DNA of 64,000 nt from Rhizobium nepotum 39/7 (GTDB lineage Bacteria > Pseudomonadota > Alphaproteobacteria > Rhizobiales > Rhizobiaceae), in contig NZ_JWJH01000020.1 of the NCBI RefSeq assembly GCF_000949865.1, positions 62,001 through 126,000 on the forward strand, in the 5' to 3' direction. Position numbers and translations under genes: made by a program. The notes under the pieces were generated by a model. It did not search any database, had not been told where the DNA came from, and saw only the letters and a list, made by a program, of their open reading frames with translations. Every line of letters begins with the position of its first letter. The first letter of the stretch is position 1. Below, piece by piece: positions 1 to 12,967 of the stretch.

Positions 1-1
1 C

Positions 2-1108
2 GCGACGCAGAAATTGCTGCTTTCCATGGAAGAAAGCGGCCTGTTCGATACGCCGCGTTTTGACAACGAACCCAATCAGGCGCAGCTTTCCGTCTCCATC
101 GACCGCGAGCGCGCCTCCGATCTCGGCATCGATATCACCGGCCTGTCGCGCGCCATGCAATCGCTGCTGGAAGGACGCTCGATCGTCGACGTCTTCGTGG
201 ATGGCGATGCGATCCCGGTCCGCCTGCTATCCTCCACCCGGCCGATCAACGACCCGACCGATCTCGAAAATGTCTTCCTGAAAACGGGTGACGGCAAGAT
301 CGTTCCGATGTCGGTCATCGCGACGCTGAAGGAAAATGCGGTGGCGCCGCAGCTGAACCGCGAGCAGCAACTTCCCTCCGTCGGCTTTACCGCTAACCTC
401 AAGGATGGCGTCTCGCTTGGTCAGGCGCTGGAAAAGGTGAACGAGCTTTCGCGGTCCGTCCTGCCGCCCGGCGCACGCCTCCTGCCGCTTGGCGAGGCAG
501 CGACGCTTGAGGAAAATTCGAGCGGCATGCTGCTGACCTTCGGTTTCGCCATCGCCATCATCTTCCTCGTGCTCGCCGCGCAGTTCGAAAGCGTTCTGAG
601 TTCGATCATCATCATGTCGACGGTGCCGCTCGGTCTCGCCTGCGCCGTCATCGCGCTGCTCGTCACCGGATCGAGCCTCAATGTCTATAGTCAGATCGGG
701 CTTGTGCTTCTGGTCGGCGTGATGGCGAAGAACGGCATCCTCATCGTGGAATTCGCCAATCATCTGCGCGATCAGGGCGCAACCGTGCGCGAAGCCATCG
801 AAAAGGCCACCAGCATCCGCCTGCGCCCGGTGATGATGACGATGATCGCCACCATTCTCGGTGGCGTGCCGCTGGTGCTGGCGCAGGGTGCGGGTGCGGA
901 AGCACGCATAGCGCTCGGCTGGGTCATCGTCGGCGGTCTGGGTTTTGCGACGCTGGTGACACTCTACATCACTCCGGTCTCCTACCTGCTGATTGCCCGT
1001 TTTGCCAAGCCACAGGCGGATGAGGAAATTCGCCTCCACCGCGAACTGGAACTTGCCGCGCGTCGGAAGGCGCTGGAGGAGGACAAGCAGCTGCTGGCGG
1101 CGGAATAG
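2..1108 (+). CDS. RND (HAE1/AcrB-type) multidrug efflux permease, 3' part
   Basis: C-terminal part of a proton-driven inner-membrane pump of the AcrB/MexB family, which works with a periplasmic adaptor and an outer-membrane channel. The frame is open from base 2, so the gene starts left of the window. About 368 residues remain of an expected ~1040. They cover the end of the periplasmic docking/porter domain (DxGIDITGLSRAMQSLLEG, NREQQLPSVGF) and the last membrane block: hydrophobic segments near window residues 178-200, 204-222, 228-250 (VLLVGVMAKNGILIVEFAN), 280-296 and 305-328. The motif RLRPVMMTMIATILGGVPL is typical of TM11/12 in this family. The stop is TAG at 1106. A short hairpin (GCCAAAC/GTTTGGC, 1121-1137) follows without a T-run. 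Substrate range cannot be read from this fragment. Confidence 0.9.
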   Translation, partial: ATQKLLLSMEESGLFDTPRFDNEPNQAQLSVSIDRERASDLGIDITGLSRAMQSLLEGRSIVDVFVDGDAIPVRLLSSTRPINDPTDLENVFLKTGDGKIVPMSVIATLKENAVAPQLNREQQLPSVGFTANLKDGVSLGQALEKVNELSRSVLPPGARLLPLGEAATLEENSSGMLLTFGFAIAIIFLVLAAQFESVLSSIIIMSTVPLGLACAVIALLVTGSSLNVYSQIGLVLLVGVMAKNGILIVEFANHLRDQGATVREAIEKATSIRLRPVMMTMIATILGGVPLVLAQGAGAEARIALGWVIVGGLGFATLVTLYITPVSYLLIARFAKPQADEEIRLHRELELAARRKALEEDKQLLAAE

Positions 1109-1242
1109 AAAACGGTTGCCGCCAAACGCTGTTTGGCGCAGTCGCGATGCTGGACAAAGCCTCAGCCGTATCCCATACCACGCAACGGAATTTCGTAACG
1201 GATCGAGTCCGTTACGGCGGTATCTTGCGGTGGAGATGGATG

Positions 1243-2655
1243 ATGGCGCTGAAAGATGTGGTGGCGGGGAAGCGGAACGAAGAGGGCATTGCCTCGGTGC
1301 TTGTGGTGCTGAAGCAGCAGCTCGGCGACAAGCTCCAGACCGGTCAGGCGTTTCGTGAGCAGCACGGTCATACCACCACCTATCTCACTTTGCAGGCGCC
1401 TGATGGTGTCGTTTTTGCCGAGAGCGCCGATGATGTGAAAGCCGTGGTGAAGGCCTGCGCGCACTATAAGGTGCCGGTCATTCCGTTCGGAACAGGGTCT
1501 TCGCTGGAAGGGCAGGTCAATGCGCCGAATGGCGGAATATGCATCGATTTCAGCCGGATGAATCGCATCATTGAGGTGAATGCCGAAGATCTTGACGTGA
1601 CGGTGGAGCCGGGTGTTACGCGCGAAGACCTCAACGTCTATCTGCGCGATACCGGGCTGTTTTTCCCGATCGATCCGGGCGCCAATGCGTCCATCGGCGG
1701 CATGGCGTCCACGCGGGCGTCGGGCACCAATGCCGTGCGTTACGGCACCATGAAGGACAATGTTCTGGCCGTTACCGCCGTCGTCGCCAATGGCGAGGAA
1801 ATCCGCACGGCGCGGCGCGCCCGCAAGTCGTCGGCCGGTTACGATCTGACACGGCTGTTCGTGGGCGCCGAGGGTACGCTCGGGGTTCTGACATCCGTTA
1901 CGCTGCGGTTGCAGGGCATCCCGGAAAAGATCGCCGGTGGGGTCTGCACTTTCGACAGCATTCAGGCGGCTTGCGATGCTGTCATCATGACGATCCAGAT
2001 GGGTGTTCCGGTTGCGCGCATTGAATTGCTGGACGAAGTGCAGGTGCGGGCCTGCAACGCCTATTCCGGCCTGAATTATGCGGAAAAGCCGACGCTGTTC
2101 GTGGAGTTCCACGGCACCGAGGAGACGGCGGCGCTGCAATCGCAGCAATTTGCCGAGATCGCGGCGGAATGCGGTGGTGTCGATTTCCGCTGGACGAGCG
2201 ATGCGGCCGAGCGCAACAAGCTCTGGAAGGCGCGGCATGACGCCTATTGGGCCTCGCGTGCGCTTGCACCCCATCTCGACGGGCTTTCCACCGATGTCTG
2301 CGTGCCGATTTCGAGACTGGCGGATTGCGTGGTGGAAACCCAGCGGGATATCAAGGAAAACGGCTTTCTGGCGCCGATCGTCGGCCATGCGGGCGATGGC
2401 AATTTCCATGTGCTCATCCTCTTTGACGGTAAGGATGCCGAAAGTGTTGCGAAAACCGAAGCTTTTGTTGCCCGCCTCAACCGCCGGGCCATCGCCATGG
2501 ACGGCACCTGCACCGGCGAACACGGTATCGGCCAGGGCAAGATGAGCTTTCTGGCCGAAGAAGCGGGAAATGCGCTCGATGTCATGCGTGCCATCAAAAC
2601 GTCGCTCGACCCCGATAACATCTTCAATCCGGGCAAGTTGTTCCGTCTTGTCTGA
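1243..2655 (+). CDS. FAD-binding D-2-hydroxyacid dehydrogenase (GlcD/LDHD-like)
   Basis: 470-aa flavoprotein of the FAD_binding_4 / FAD-oxidase_C family (GlcD, mitochondrial D-lactate dehydrogenase). These oxidise D-2-hydroxyacids such as D-lactate or glycolate and pass electrons to the respiratory chain. The N-terminal half has the FAD-binding PCMH pattern (VIPFGTGSSLEGQ, IDPGANASIGGMASTRASGT, VGAEGTLGVLTSVTLRL). The C-terminal half has GHAGDGNFH and the signature GTCTGEHGIGQGKM, then DPDNIFNPGKLF. The frame is open further upstream (ATG at 1147), but GGAG at 1232-1235 fits ATG 1240 or 1243, and family homology starts there. Full length for a single-subunit D-lactate dehydrogenase. The exact substrate is not determined. 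Confidence 0.88.
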   Translation: MALKDVVAGKRNEEGIASVLVVLKQQLGDKLQTGQAFREQHGHTTTYLTLQAPDGVVFAESADDVKAVVKACAHYKVPVIPFGTGSSLEGQVNAPNGGICIDFSRMNRIIEVNAEDLDVTVEPGVTREDLNVYLRDTGLFFPIDPGANASIGGMASTRASGTNAVRYGTMKDNVLAVTAVVANGEEIRTARRARKSSAGYDLTRLFVGAEGTLGVLTSVTLRLQGIPEKIAGGVCTFDSIQAACDAVIMTIQMGVPVARIELLDEVQVRACNAYSGLNYAEKPTLFVEFHGTEETAALQSQQFAEIAAECGGVDFRWTSDAAERNKLWKARHDAYWASRALAPHLDGLSTDVCVPISRLADCVVETQRDIKENGFLAPIVGHAGDGNFHVLILFDGKDAESVAKTEAFVARLNRRAIAMDGTCTGEHGIGQGKMSFLAEEAGNALDVMRAIKTSLDPDNIFNPGKLFRLV

Positions 2656-2746
2656 TCATTCTCACAATTGATTGGTACAAAAGGCTGCTTGCCGTTAAGG
2701 CAAATAAGAATAGGTTTGCAGCGTTCGCGAAGGGAGATGCAGGTCA

Positions 2747-6484
<3,738 letters not shown>

Positions 6485-6865
6485 CTCTTCTAGTGCAAGG
6501 GAGAATGCAGCCGCCTCTCATGCCGAGAGGGTGCGGAACCCGTTGTCGAATTGGATGTTATTTCCGGGGTGAGCCTGACGCGGGAGTTTGTCGCCTTCGT
6601 CAGGGTGCCGAAGCGGTATAGGACGAGGAGAGGATGGAAGCCCGTGATGCCTATTCTCGGGATGGCCCGATACATGGCTCGCCTCGTAACGGATGTGGGC
6701 TGGAAAGGTCTGAAAGCAAGGCTACGCAATACGGGGATGCCTTGAGACGTAGATTAGGCCGGGAATGTTTAATGAATACTTTCGCGGCGTTACGAGTTTT
6801 CGGCGGGAATATTTGTAGTCGGCGGAGGCAGCAGCCGGGCCGGATCGCGCTTCAGCCGGAAAAGA
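6485..6865. other. Intergenic stretch with no supported gene
   Basis: About 380 bp between the convergent AsmA gene and the ribbon-helix-helix gene. Short open frames exist on both strands (6551-6745 plus; 6490-6729 minus), but neither has a ribosome binding site or a recognisable product. A hairpin-forming stretch lies at about 6510-6538 (CCGCCTCTC...GAGAGGGTGCGG), without a T-run. Nothing else is supported. Confidence 0.5.
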
Positions 6866-7075
6866 TCATCTCGTCTTGAGCCAGTTCAGGACGTAGACCC
6901 GCAAGGATGAGGACAGATTGCTGTCGGCGGGCCGGTTGTCGTCTATTTCCGCGAGCAGGGCGGCGAAACTGATCTTGCGTTTTTCGGCAATGATTTTGAG
7001 TTCGTCCCAGAAGGCATCCTCGAGCGAAATGCTGGTACGGTGGCCGTGCAATGTCGTGGAGTGCTTGCGGATCAT
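6866..7075 (-). CDS. Ribbon-helix-helix domain protein (RHH_4-like)
   Basis: Small 69-aa protein: MIRKHSTTLHGHRTSISLE followed by DAFWDELKIIAEKRKISFAALL matches the alphaproteobacterial ribbon-helix-helix family typified by PF13467. The N-terminal strand (GHRTSISLE) would insert in DNA and two helices follow. The frame is open to 7120, but the internal ATG at 7075 begins the conserved part. It is last in a minus-strand group after sspB and the DUF4169 gene, an order I recall as common in rhizobia. DNA target unknown. Confidence 0.8.
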   Translation of the reverse strand: MIRKHSTTLHGHRTSISLEDAFWDELKIIAEKRKISFAALLAEIDDNRPADSNLSSSLRVYVLNWLKTR

Positions 7076-7194
7076 CAGATCGGTCTCCGGGTGGCAATCT
7101 GAATCATGTCTCGCCGGCAAGCCTCTGTTTTGCGATAGTTTTCCGATTTCCCCGAGGAGCTTGTTCCGCCAGGCCGCGTCTTGCCGCCGGCTCG

Positions 7195-7398
7195 TCAGTC
7201 CCTGTCGGTCCTGTCTTCGTCTTTTTCGAGCCGTCCCTGATCGAGGGCCTTTTCGGCTTTCTCGTTAAGGGCGGATGTCAGGTTTTTTTCCGCCTTGGCG
7301 CGGCCGAAGGACAGGCGGTTCTGCTCCGCCTGTTTTTCTTTTTCGCTACGGGCTTTCTGCTTCTTAAACTGACGCAGATTGACGATATCGGCGGCCAT
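7195..7398 (-). CDS. DUF4169 family small protein
   Basis: 67-aa, strongly charged, probably helical protein beginning MAADIVNLRQFKKQKARSEK, the hallmark N-terminus of DUF4169 proteins of Rhizobiales. It lies 44 bp downstream of sspB on the same strand and 119 bp upstream of the ribbon-helix-helix gene, so the three are probably cotranscribed. Function is unknown. The Lys/Arg/Glu-rich composition could suit RNA or protein binding, but that is a guess. Confidence 0.8.
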   Translation of the reverse strand: MAADIVNLRQFKKQKARSEKEKQAEQNRLSFGRAKAEKNLTSALNEKAEKALDQGRLEKDEDRTDRD

Positions 7399-7442
7399 GC
7401 GGATATGTCTCCTTAAGCTTCGCGCGGTCGGGCTGAAAGCCG

Positions 7443-7955
7443 TTATTGCTTCTTGCGGAAGGCGTCGAGCGAAACGACGGAGCCTTCCTTCTTTTCCTCG
7501 CCAGCCTTGGGGGGCTCGGAAGGGGAAGCCGGCTTTGCCTCGTGCGAGACGGGATAGGCGGTGATTTCGGCCTCTTCCAGCTCTTCCTCTTCTGCCAGGG
7601 GCACATCGAACTCAAGCTCGAAATTGACGGAGGGATCGTAGAAACCGCGAATGGCATTATAGGGAACGACCAGCTTTTCCGGCGTATCGGAGAAGGACAG
7701 GCCGATTTCGAAGCCGATTTCCGTAACCTTCAGATCCCAGAACTGATGCTGGATGACGATGGTCATCTGCTCGGCATATTTGGACTTGAGGTGCTGCGAA
7801 ATCCGCACGCCGGGCGCGCCGGTCAGGAATGTGATGAAGAAATGATGGTCTCCGGGCAGGCGGCCGGTTGCGGCCACTTCACCCAAAACTTTACGAATAA
7901 CGCCGCGAAGGGCATCCTGTGCGAGAATGTCGTAACGGATATGATCCTGCCCCAT
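7443..7955 (-). CDS. sspB: SspB-family ClpXP adaptor
   Basis: 170-aa alphaproteobacterial SspB-type protein. SspB tethers ssrA-tagged and some other substrates to the ClpXP protease. The folded domain spans residues ~1-115 (MGQDHIRYDILAQDALRG, LPGDHHFFITFLTGAPGV, ISQHLKSKYAEQMTIVIQHQ, WDLKVTEIGFEIGLSFSDTP). A flexible acidic/proline linker follows, then the basic C-terminal tail VVSLDAFRKKQ, which in SspB proteins docks on ClpX. The frame extends to 8015, but ATG at 7955 begins the conserved domain. It sits just downstream of the tmRNA gene that makes its tagged substrates, on the same strand. Confidence 0.88.
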   Translation of the reverse strand: MGQDHIRYDILAQDALRGVIRKVLGEVAATGRLPGDHHFFITFLTGAPGVRISQHLKSKYAEQMTIVIQHQFWDLKVTEIGFEIGLSFSDTPEKLVVPYNAIRGFYDPSVNFELEFDVPLAEEEELEEAEITAYPVSHEAKPASPSEPPKAGEEKKEGSVVSLDAFRKKQ

Positions 7956-8179
7956 GCGGTCCTGTCTTTCCCTTATTCGAACGTCTTTTAAAGCGCTGCG
8001 CGCCATATGCGCCAAGCACGCTGTAACACTTTGAATCTTCGCGTAATCCTTGAGCCGGGATCAATTTCGATCCTGATGGCTACGCGTTGCCCAAGTATAC
8101 GCAATGTCCCGAACGGCAGCAACGGAAAAGCCGATGCCGATTACAAGTCAGCTATCATATAACCAATTCAGGCAAAATG

Positions 8180-8520
8180 GAGAAGGTGGAGGTTTCTGTT
8201 GCCAGGTACCTCCGAACCCCGCCTCACGGGGCTAACCGTGAGGGCTTAGAGCGGAATTCCCGCACCGCCATTAGGCAGCGAGAGCGTATTCCTTAGCGTT
8301 GTTGTCATTTGCAACTACACTTGTGACCCGATAACGGCGGTATCATGCCGAGCAAAAGTTCGATCTTTACGCCCTTGTCGATCCTATTTCGCCCCCATCA
8401 AAAGCCGGCCTTCGCGTCGAACGGGCCCGCCGGTTTTTGGTGGAGGCGCCGGGTACCGCCCCCGGGTCCAATAGGTTTATTACACCGACCGTTTATCGCC
8501 ATATCCGGGTTGCCCCGGCA
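8180..8520 (-). ncRNA. ssrA: tmRNA, circularly permuted two-piece alphaproteobacterial form
   Basis: On the minus strand the tag frame at 8312-8271 reads ANDNNAKEYALAA followed by TAA, an alphaproteobacterial ssrA tag. Upstream in the same strand is the tRNA-like 5' end GGGGGCGAAATAGGATCGAC, starting at 8396. The acceptor end GCCTCC-A-CCA lies further upstream in the gene, ending at 8438. GGGGGC (8396-8391) pairs with GCCTCC (8447-8442), giving a permuted gene: acceptor piece, then a ~41-nt intervening segment (8437-8397), then coding piece. Downstream of the tag, a hairpin CTCACGG/CCGTGAG and GGAGG/CCTCC pairing at ~8188-8245 fit a pseudoknot region. The outer ends (about 8180 and 8520) are estimates. 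tmRNA rescues stalled ribosomes and marks the peptides for ClpXP, whose adaptor gene is next. Confidence 0.93.
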
Positions 8521-8702
8521 AGGTTCATATAGGCGCTTCCACTGGCCGAGAAAAGGGGGGCTGTGACAATTCCATGAAAAGGTTTCATATTTTCCGTCGG
8601 CAATTTAGACAATTCTTGACGACGAGGGATTGCTGACACATTCTCCGTACAACCGGTCACCTGAAACAACACCGGGCCGGGGACACACGCTAAGGAGTGG
8701 AC

Positions 8703-9011
8703 ATGACTGACTATCTCGCAGATGTGAAGAAATACGATGCAGCAGCCGACGAAGCCGTGGTCGGCAAGATCGTCAAACATCTCGGTATCGCACTGCGTAA
8801 CCGGGATTCATCGCTGGTGTCCGCTTCCGATCCGGAAGAGCTTGCACGCGTCAAGGCCAGCTGGTGCGGCAAGAAACTCGGCATTACCGATGACAGCGCC
8901 GACAAGGCGATCGATGCGGTTTGCAAGATCATGGCTGGGGACCGCTCCAAGTCGCGCGTGACCTTCTATTATCTGGTGGCCAAGGAACTGGGCAAACTCC
9001 CGTCGCTCTGA
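8703..9011 (+). CDS. DUF2853 family protein
   Basis: 102-aa soluble protein beginning [20 protein letters not shown], with [19 protein letters not shown] and [14 protein letters not shown], matching the DUF2853 family common in Rhizobiales. Function is unknown. The ATG at 8703 has a good AAGGAG (8692-8697) at the right distance; the in-frame GTG at 8697 overlaps that site and is unlikely. It stands between tmRNA (opposite strand) and thyA, ~100 bp from the latter, and probably has its own promoter in the 8545-8690 gap. Confidence 0.8.
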   Translation: MTDYLADVKKYDAAADEAVVGKIVKHLGIALRNRDSSLVSASDPEELARVKASWCGKKLGITDDSADKAIDAVCKIMAGDRSKSRVTFYYLVAKELGKLPSL

Positions 9012-9108
9012 TTTCCCCGGAAAAACGGGGATAAACGACCCCGGTGATTGGTTCTGCCGCCCTGTGCTATTATATTCCCTGGATATCAGGGAATCGGCGG
9101 CAGAACGC

Positions 9109-9903
9109 ATGAAACAATATCTCGATCTTCTCCGGCATGTGATGGATACCGGCTCCGACCGAGGAGACCGCACCGGCACCGGCACGCGCTCGGTCTTCGG
9201 TTACCAGATGCGTTTCGACCTTGCGCAAGGTTTTCCGGTTCTGACCACCAAGAAGCTGCATCTGCGCTCGATCATCCATGAACTCCTGTGGTTCCTGCAG
9301 GGCGATACCAATATCGCCTATCTCAAGGAGAACGGCGTTTCCATCTGGGACGAATGGGCTGACGAGAATGGCGATCTCGGTCCGGTCTACGGGGCGCAGT
9401 GGCGCTCCTGGCCGGCTCCGGATGGACGTCACATCGACCAGATCGCGCTGCTGATCGAGGCCCTGAAAACCAACCCCAATTCCCGCCGCCACATCGTTTC
9501 GGCGTGGAACCCGGCGCTGGTGGACGAGATGGCGCTGCCGCCCTGCCATTGCCTGTTCCAGTTCTATGTTTCGGACGGCAGGCTTTCCTGCCAGCTCTAC
9601 CAGCGTTCCGCCGATATTTTCCTCGGCGTGCCGTTCAACATCGCCTCCTACGCGCTTCTGACGTTGATGGTTGCGCAGGTTACCGGGCTGAAGCCCGGCG
9701 ATTTCGTCCATACGCTCGGCGACGCGCATATCTATGCCAACCATTTCGAGCAGGCGCGGCTGCAGATGACCCGCACGCCCAAGGCCTTGCCGACCATGCG
9801 CCTCAACCCTGACGTAAGAGACCTTTTCTCCTTTAAGTTCGAAGACTTTACGCTGGAGAACTACGAGGCAGATTCAACCATCAAGGCGCCGATCGCGGTA
9901 TGA
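9109..9903 (+). CDS. thyA: Thymidylate synthase
   Basis: 264-aa ThyA, the same length as the E. coli enzyme. It methylates dUMP to dTMP with methylenetetrahydrofolate, releasing dihydrofolate. The nucleophile is Cys146 in [12 protein letters not shown]. The folate/dUMP-binding segments [21 protein letters not shown] and [20 protein letters not shown] are all present. ATG 9109 ([13 protein letters not shown]) is the family start; the open frame upstream to 9064 lacks similarity. Its last four bases overlap the start of folA (ATGA), so the two are translationally coupled, which suits the need to recycle the dihydrofolate produced. Confidence 0.98.
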   Translation: MKQYLDLLRHVMDTGSDRGDRTGTGTRSVFGYQMRFDLAQGFPVLTTKKLHLRSIIHELLWFLQGDTNIAYLKENGVSIWDEWADENGDLGPVYGAQWRSWPAPDGRHIDQIALLIEALKTNPNSRRHIVSAWNPALVDEMALPPCHCLFQFYVSDGRLSCQLYQRSADIFLGVPFNIASYALLTLMVAQVTGLKPGDFVHTLGDAHIYANHFEQARLQMTRTPKALPTMRLNPDVRDLFSFKFEDFTLENYEADSTIKAPIAV

Positions 9904-10427
9904 GCGGGCCGCGCGTCACCATCATCGTCGCTGTCTCGGAAAACGGCGTTATCGGCCGCGATCTCGATATGCCGTGGAAACTCTCCACCGATCTCAAACG
10001 CTTCAAGGCGATGACGATGGGCAAGCCGCTCATCATGGGCCGCAAGACGTTTTTATCCGTTGGCGAGCGCCCCTTGCCGGGCCGGCCGCACATTATCGTC
10101 AGCCGCAACGCGGACTACAGGCCGGAAGGCGTGGACGTTGCGTCATCGCTGGAAGACGCCCTGAAGCTTGCCGAAAGCAAGGCTGGAGAACTGGGTGTGG
10201 ATGAGGTTTTCGTGGCCGGCGGTGGGGAAATTTACCGTCAGGCCATGCCGTTTGCCGATCAACTTTCCGTCACCCATGTGGCCGTAAAGCTCGATGGCGA
10301 CACTTTTTTTCCGGAAATCGACCCGGCCGTTTTCGAAAAAATCGAGGAAAGTGCCGTTCCCGCAGGGGAAAAGGACAATTACCCGGTTCTGTTCACCACT
10401 TATTTGCGGAGAGCCGCGTCAAAGTGA
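9900..10427 (+). CDS. folA: Dihydrofolate reductase
   Basis: 175-aa DHFR that reduces dihydrofolate to tetrahydrofolate with NADPH. Visible motifs: [19 protein letters not shown] (Met20-loop region), the substrate-binding acidic residue Asp31 in LSTDLKRFK, the NADPH-binding GRKTF, and FVAGGGEIY. The start overlaps the thyA stop as ATGA. After the gene a short hairpin TACCCTGATCGGGTA (about 10434-10448) may be a weak terminator before hflK. Confidence 0.97.
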   Translation: MSGPRVTIIVAVSENGVIGRDLDMPWKLSTDLKRFKAMTMGKPLIMGRKTFLSVGERPLPGRPHIIVSRNADYRPEGVDVASSLEDALKLAESKAGELGVDEVFVAGGGEIYRQAMPFADQLSVTHVAVKLDGDTFFPEIDPAVFEKIEESAVPAGEKDNYPVLFTTYLRRAASK

Positions 10428-10570
10428 ACTATTTACCCTGATCGGGTATTTAGTTACCACCTCTGCGTTGAAACGGACGCTTCTCCTTCTTATAACGGGT
10501 CCATATTCCCGCCGCACGCGAGCAATCGCTTTCGAACGGGATCGGGAGAGGCTTTTATAAAGAGGTATTG

Positions 10571-11686
10571 ATGCCCTGGAGCAATCAGAATGGCGGCGGC
10601 CCTTGGGGCGGCGGCGGTGGCGGAAACAACCAGGGCGGCGGTGGCGGCCCGTGGGGACAGGGGCCTAACAAGCCTCGCGGCGGTGGCGGCGGCAATGGCG
10701 GCCCGCCCGATCTGGAAGAGATCATCCGGCGCAGCCAGGACCGTTTCAAGAATGTCCTGCCGGGCGGCTTCAATGGCGGCGCGGTTGCGATCGTTGTTCT
10801 CGTCGTGCTGGTATTCCTCGGCATCCAGTCCATCTACACCGTCCAGCCGGACGAGCGTGGCGTTGAGCTGCGTTTCGGCCGTCCCAAGGATGAAATCTCG
10901 ATGCCGGGCCTGCATTTCCATCTGTGGCCGGTCGAGACGGTTGAAATCGTCAAGGTGACCGAACAGCAGCAGAATATCGGTTCGCGCGCTTCGTCGTCTT
11001 CGTCGAGCGGCGTGATGCTGACCGGCGACCAGAACATCGTCAATGTGCAGTTCTCGGTGCTCTATACCGTTTCGGATCCGAAATCCTATCTCTTCAACGT
11101 CGACAGCCCGGCCGAAACCCTGCAGCAGGTTTCCGAAAGCGCCATGCGCGAAGTCGTCGGCCGTCGTCCGGCACAGGATATTTTCCGCGATAACCGTCAG
11201 GCGATCGCGGCGGATGTCCGCACCATCATCCAGTCCACCATGGACGGTTACGGCGCCGGTATTTCCATCAATGCCGTGGCTATCGAAGATGCGGCGCCGC
11301 CGCGCGAAGTGGCCGACGCGTTCGATGAAGTGCAGCGTGCCGAGCAGGACGAGGATCGTTTCGTTCAGGAAGCCAACCAGTACGCCAACCAGAAGCTGGG
11401 CGCCGCACGCGGTCAGGCGGCGCAGATCGTCGAAGAGGCGAACGCCTACAAGTCGCGTGTCGTCAACGAGGCTGAGGGTGAGGCGCAGCGCTTCATCTCC
11501 ATCTACGACCAGTATCGCACGGCACCTGACGTGACCCGCCAGCGCATGTTCCTGGAAACCATGGAACAGGTCCTGAAGGGCTCCAACAAGGTCATCATCG
11601 ACGAAAAACAGGGTGTGGTGCCTTATCTGCCTCTGAACGAGATCATGCGCGGCAATCCGGGCGCGACACAGCAGGGAGGCAACTGA
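10571..11686 (+). CDS. hflK: HflK, FtsH protease modulator subunit
   Basis: 371-aa SPFH/band-7 protein. HflK and HflC form a large periplasm-facing cage around the membrane protease FtsH and restrain its activity. The first ~45 residues are extremely Gly/Asn-rich (PWGGGGGGNNQGGGGGPWG), normal for HflK. One membrane helix follows at ~75-95 (VAIVVLVVLVFLGIQSIYTV), then the SPFH domain (PDERGVELRFGR, PGLHFHLWPVETVE, INAVAIEDAAPPREVADAF) and a helical region. ATG 10571 is preferred over the TTG at 10568. hflC starts one base after the stop. Confidence 0.95.
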   Translation: MPWSNQNGGGPWGGGGGGNNQGGGGGPWGQGPNKPRGGGGGNGGPPDLEEIIRRSQDRFKNVLPGGFNGGAVAIVVLVVLVFLGIQSIYTVQPDERGVELRFGRPKDEISMPGLHFHLWPVETVEIVKVTEQQQNIGSRASSSSSSGVMLTGDQNIVNVQFSVLYTVSDPKSYLFNVDSPAETLQQVSESAMREVVGRRPAQDIFRDNRQAIAADVRTIIQSTMDGYGAGISINAVAIEDAAPPREVADAFDEVQRAEQDEDRFVQEANQYANQKLGAARGQAAQIVEEANAYKSRVVNEAEGEAQRFISIYDQYRTAPDVTRQRMFLETMEQVLKGSNKVIIDEKQGVVPYLPLNEIMRGNPGATQQGGN

Positions 11687-11687
11687 T

Positions 11688-12611
11688 ATGGGCAACCGTC
11701 TTACGGCCATTCTCGTCGGTCTCGCGGCCGTGCTTTTCCTCGGCTATTCGTCGATCTTCGTCGTCACCGAGCGCCAGCAGGCCATCGTCGTGCGCTTCGG
11801 TCAAATCCAGGACGTGAAAACGGCGCCGGGCCTCTATTTCAAGCTACCCTTCGCCTTCATGGATGCCGACCGCGTGCAATATGTCGAGAACCGGGCGCTG
11901 CGCTTCGATCACGACAACATCCGCGTCCAGGTTTCCGGCGGCAAGTTCTACGAGGTCGACGCCTTCGTGGTCTATCGCATCACGGATGCGCGCCGCTTCC
12001 GGCAAACGGTTTCCGGCGACCAGATGTCGGCGGAATCGCGTCTTCGCACCCGTCTCGACGCATCGCTGCGCCGGGTCTACGGTCTTCGCGGTTTTGAATC
12101 CGCACTCTCGGATGCGCGTGCATCGATGATGCAAGAAGTACGTGACGACCTGCGCACCGATGCGGAATCGCTCGGCCTCAGCATCGTGGATGTCCGCATC
12201 CGCCGTACCGATCTGACGCAGGAAGTGTCGCAGCAGACCTTTGAACGCATGAAGTCGGAACGTCTGGCGGAAGCCGAGCTGATCCGCGCCCGCGGTAACG
12301 AGGAGGCCCAGCGCCGCCGCGCTATCGCCGATCGTCAGGTCGTGGAATTCGAGTCCGGCGCCCGTCGCCAGTCCGAAGTGTTGCGCGGTGAGGGCGATGC
12401 GGAGCGTAACCGGGTTTTCGGTGAAGCTTTCCAGCGCGATCCGAGCTTCTTCGAGTTCTATCGTTCGATGGCGGCCTATTCCAGCGCACTGTCTGGAACC
12501 GGCACTACGCTGGTCCTGTCCCCGGACTCGACCTTCTTCCGTTATTTCAACGATATCAACGGTGCTCCGTCCCCGGCTCCGGCCGCACCGGCACCGGCAC
12601 CGGCGAACTGA
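11688..12611 (+). CDS. hflC: HflC, FtsH protease modulator subunit
   Basis: 307-aa SPFH partner of HflK. N-terminal membrane helix ~7-25 (ILVGLAAVLFLGYSSIFVV), then ERQQAIVVRFGQIQDVKTAPGL and the band-7 body, ending with an Ala/Pro-rich tail (APSPAPAAPAPAPAN). The helical segment EEAQRRRAIADRQVVEFESGA is characteristic. One base separates it from hflK, and a GC-rich hairpin terminator follows at 12635. Confidence 0.95.
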   Translation: MGNRLTAILVGLAAVLFLGYSSIFVVTERQQAIVVRFGQIQDVKTAPGLYFKLPFAFMDADRVQYVENRALRFDHDNIRVQVSGGKFYEVDAFVVYRITDARRFRQTVSGDQMSAESRLRTRLDASLRRVYGLRGFESALSDARASMMQEVRDDLRTDAESLGLSIVDVRIRRTDLTQEVSQQTFERMKSERLAEAELIRARGNEEAQRRRAIADRQVVEFESGARRQSEVLRGEGDAERNRVFGEAFQRDPSFFEFYRSMAAYSSALSGTGTTLVLSPDSTFFRYFNDINGAPSPAPAAPAPAPAN

Positions 12612-12634
12612 TAGCGGATCGACTGATTTTGGAG

Positions 12635-12663
12635 GGGCCGGTTTTGACCGGCCCTTTCTTTTT
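12635..12663 (+). terminator. Rho-independent terminator after hflKC
   Basis: GGGCCGG (12635-12641), TTTTGA loop, CCGGCCC (12648-12654), then TTTCTTTTT. A partial copy, GGGCCGGCCCTTTCTTTT, recurs at about 12809-12826 in the same spacer, apparently a decayed duplication. Confidence 0.85.
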
Positions 12664-12685
12664 GACGGACATCTCCACTCGCATG

Positions 12686-12764
12686 GCGTCCTTCCCGGAC
12701 TCGATCCGAGAATCCACGATCCGAGCGCTATGGATCCTTGGGTCAGGCCCGATGATGACGGAGG
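12686..12764. repeat. Diverged intergenic palindromic repeat (GTCATnCCGGACTTGATCCGG family)
   Basis: CTTCCCGGACTCGATCCGAG...GGGTCAGGCCCGATGATGACGG is a degraded copy of the dispersed element seen at 31881 and 43309 in this window. The family places an inverted GTCAT(C/G)CCGGACTTGATCC motif at both ends. It fills part of the 356-bp gap between hflC and the degP-like gene. Such elements are frequent in rhizobial intergenic DNA. Confidence 0.6.
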
Positions 12765-12967
12765 AGAGGGCGGGAGCAGCCGTTGTTGGTAATTTGAGGA
12801 CTGGTTTGGGCCGGCCCTTTCTTTTGACCCGGTTTTCGTGCCAATGCTGTGGACAGGGGCAGGGCGTCATTCGCCTGTTCACGAAAAGGTATTTTTACAC
12901 TTCATCATTCCGCCTTATGCTTTGTCGATATATGCAAAGCGAGACTATTTGAAACGCGAGGACGCTT

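Noticed and set aside
1162-2523. 453-codon minus-strand frame
   Set aside because: Antisense shadow of the FAD-dependent dehydrogenase; compositional frame in high-GC DNA with no family features.
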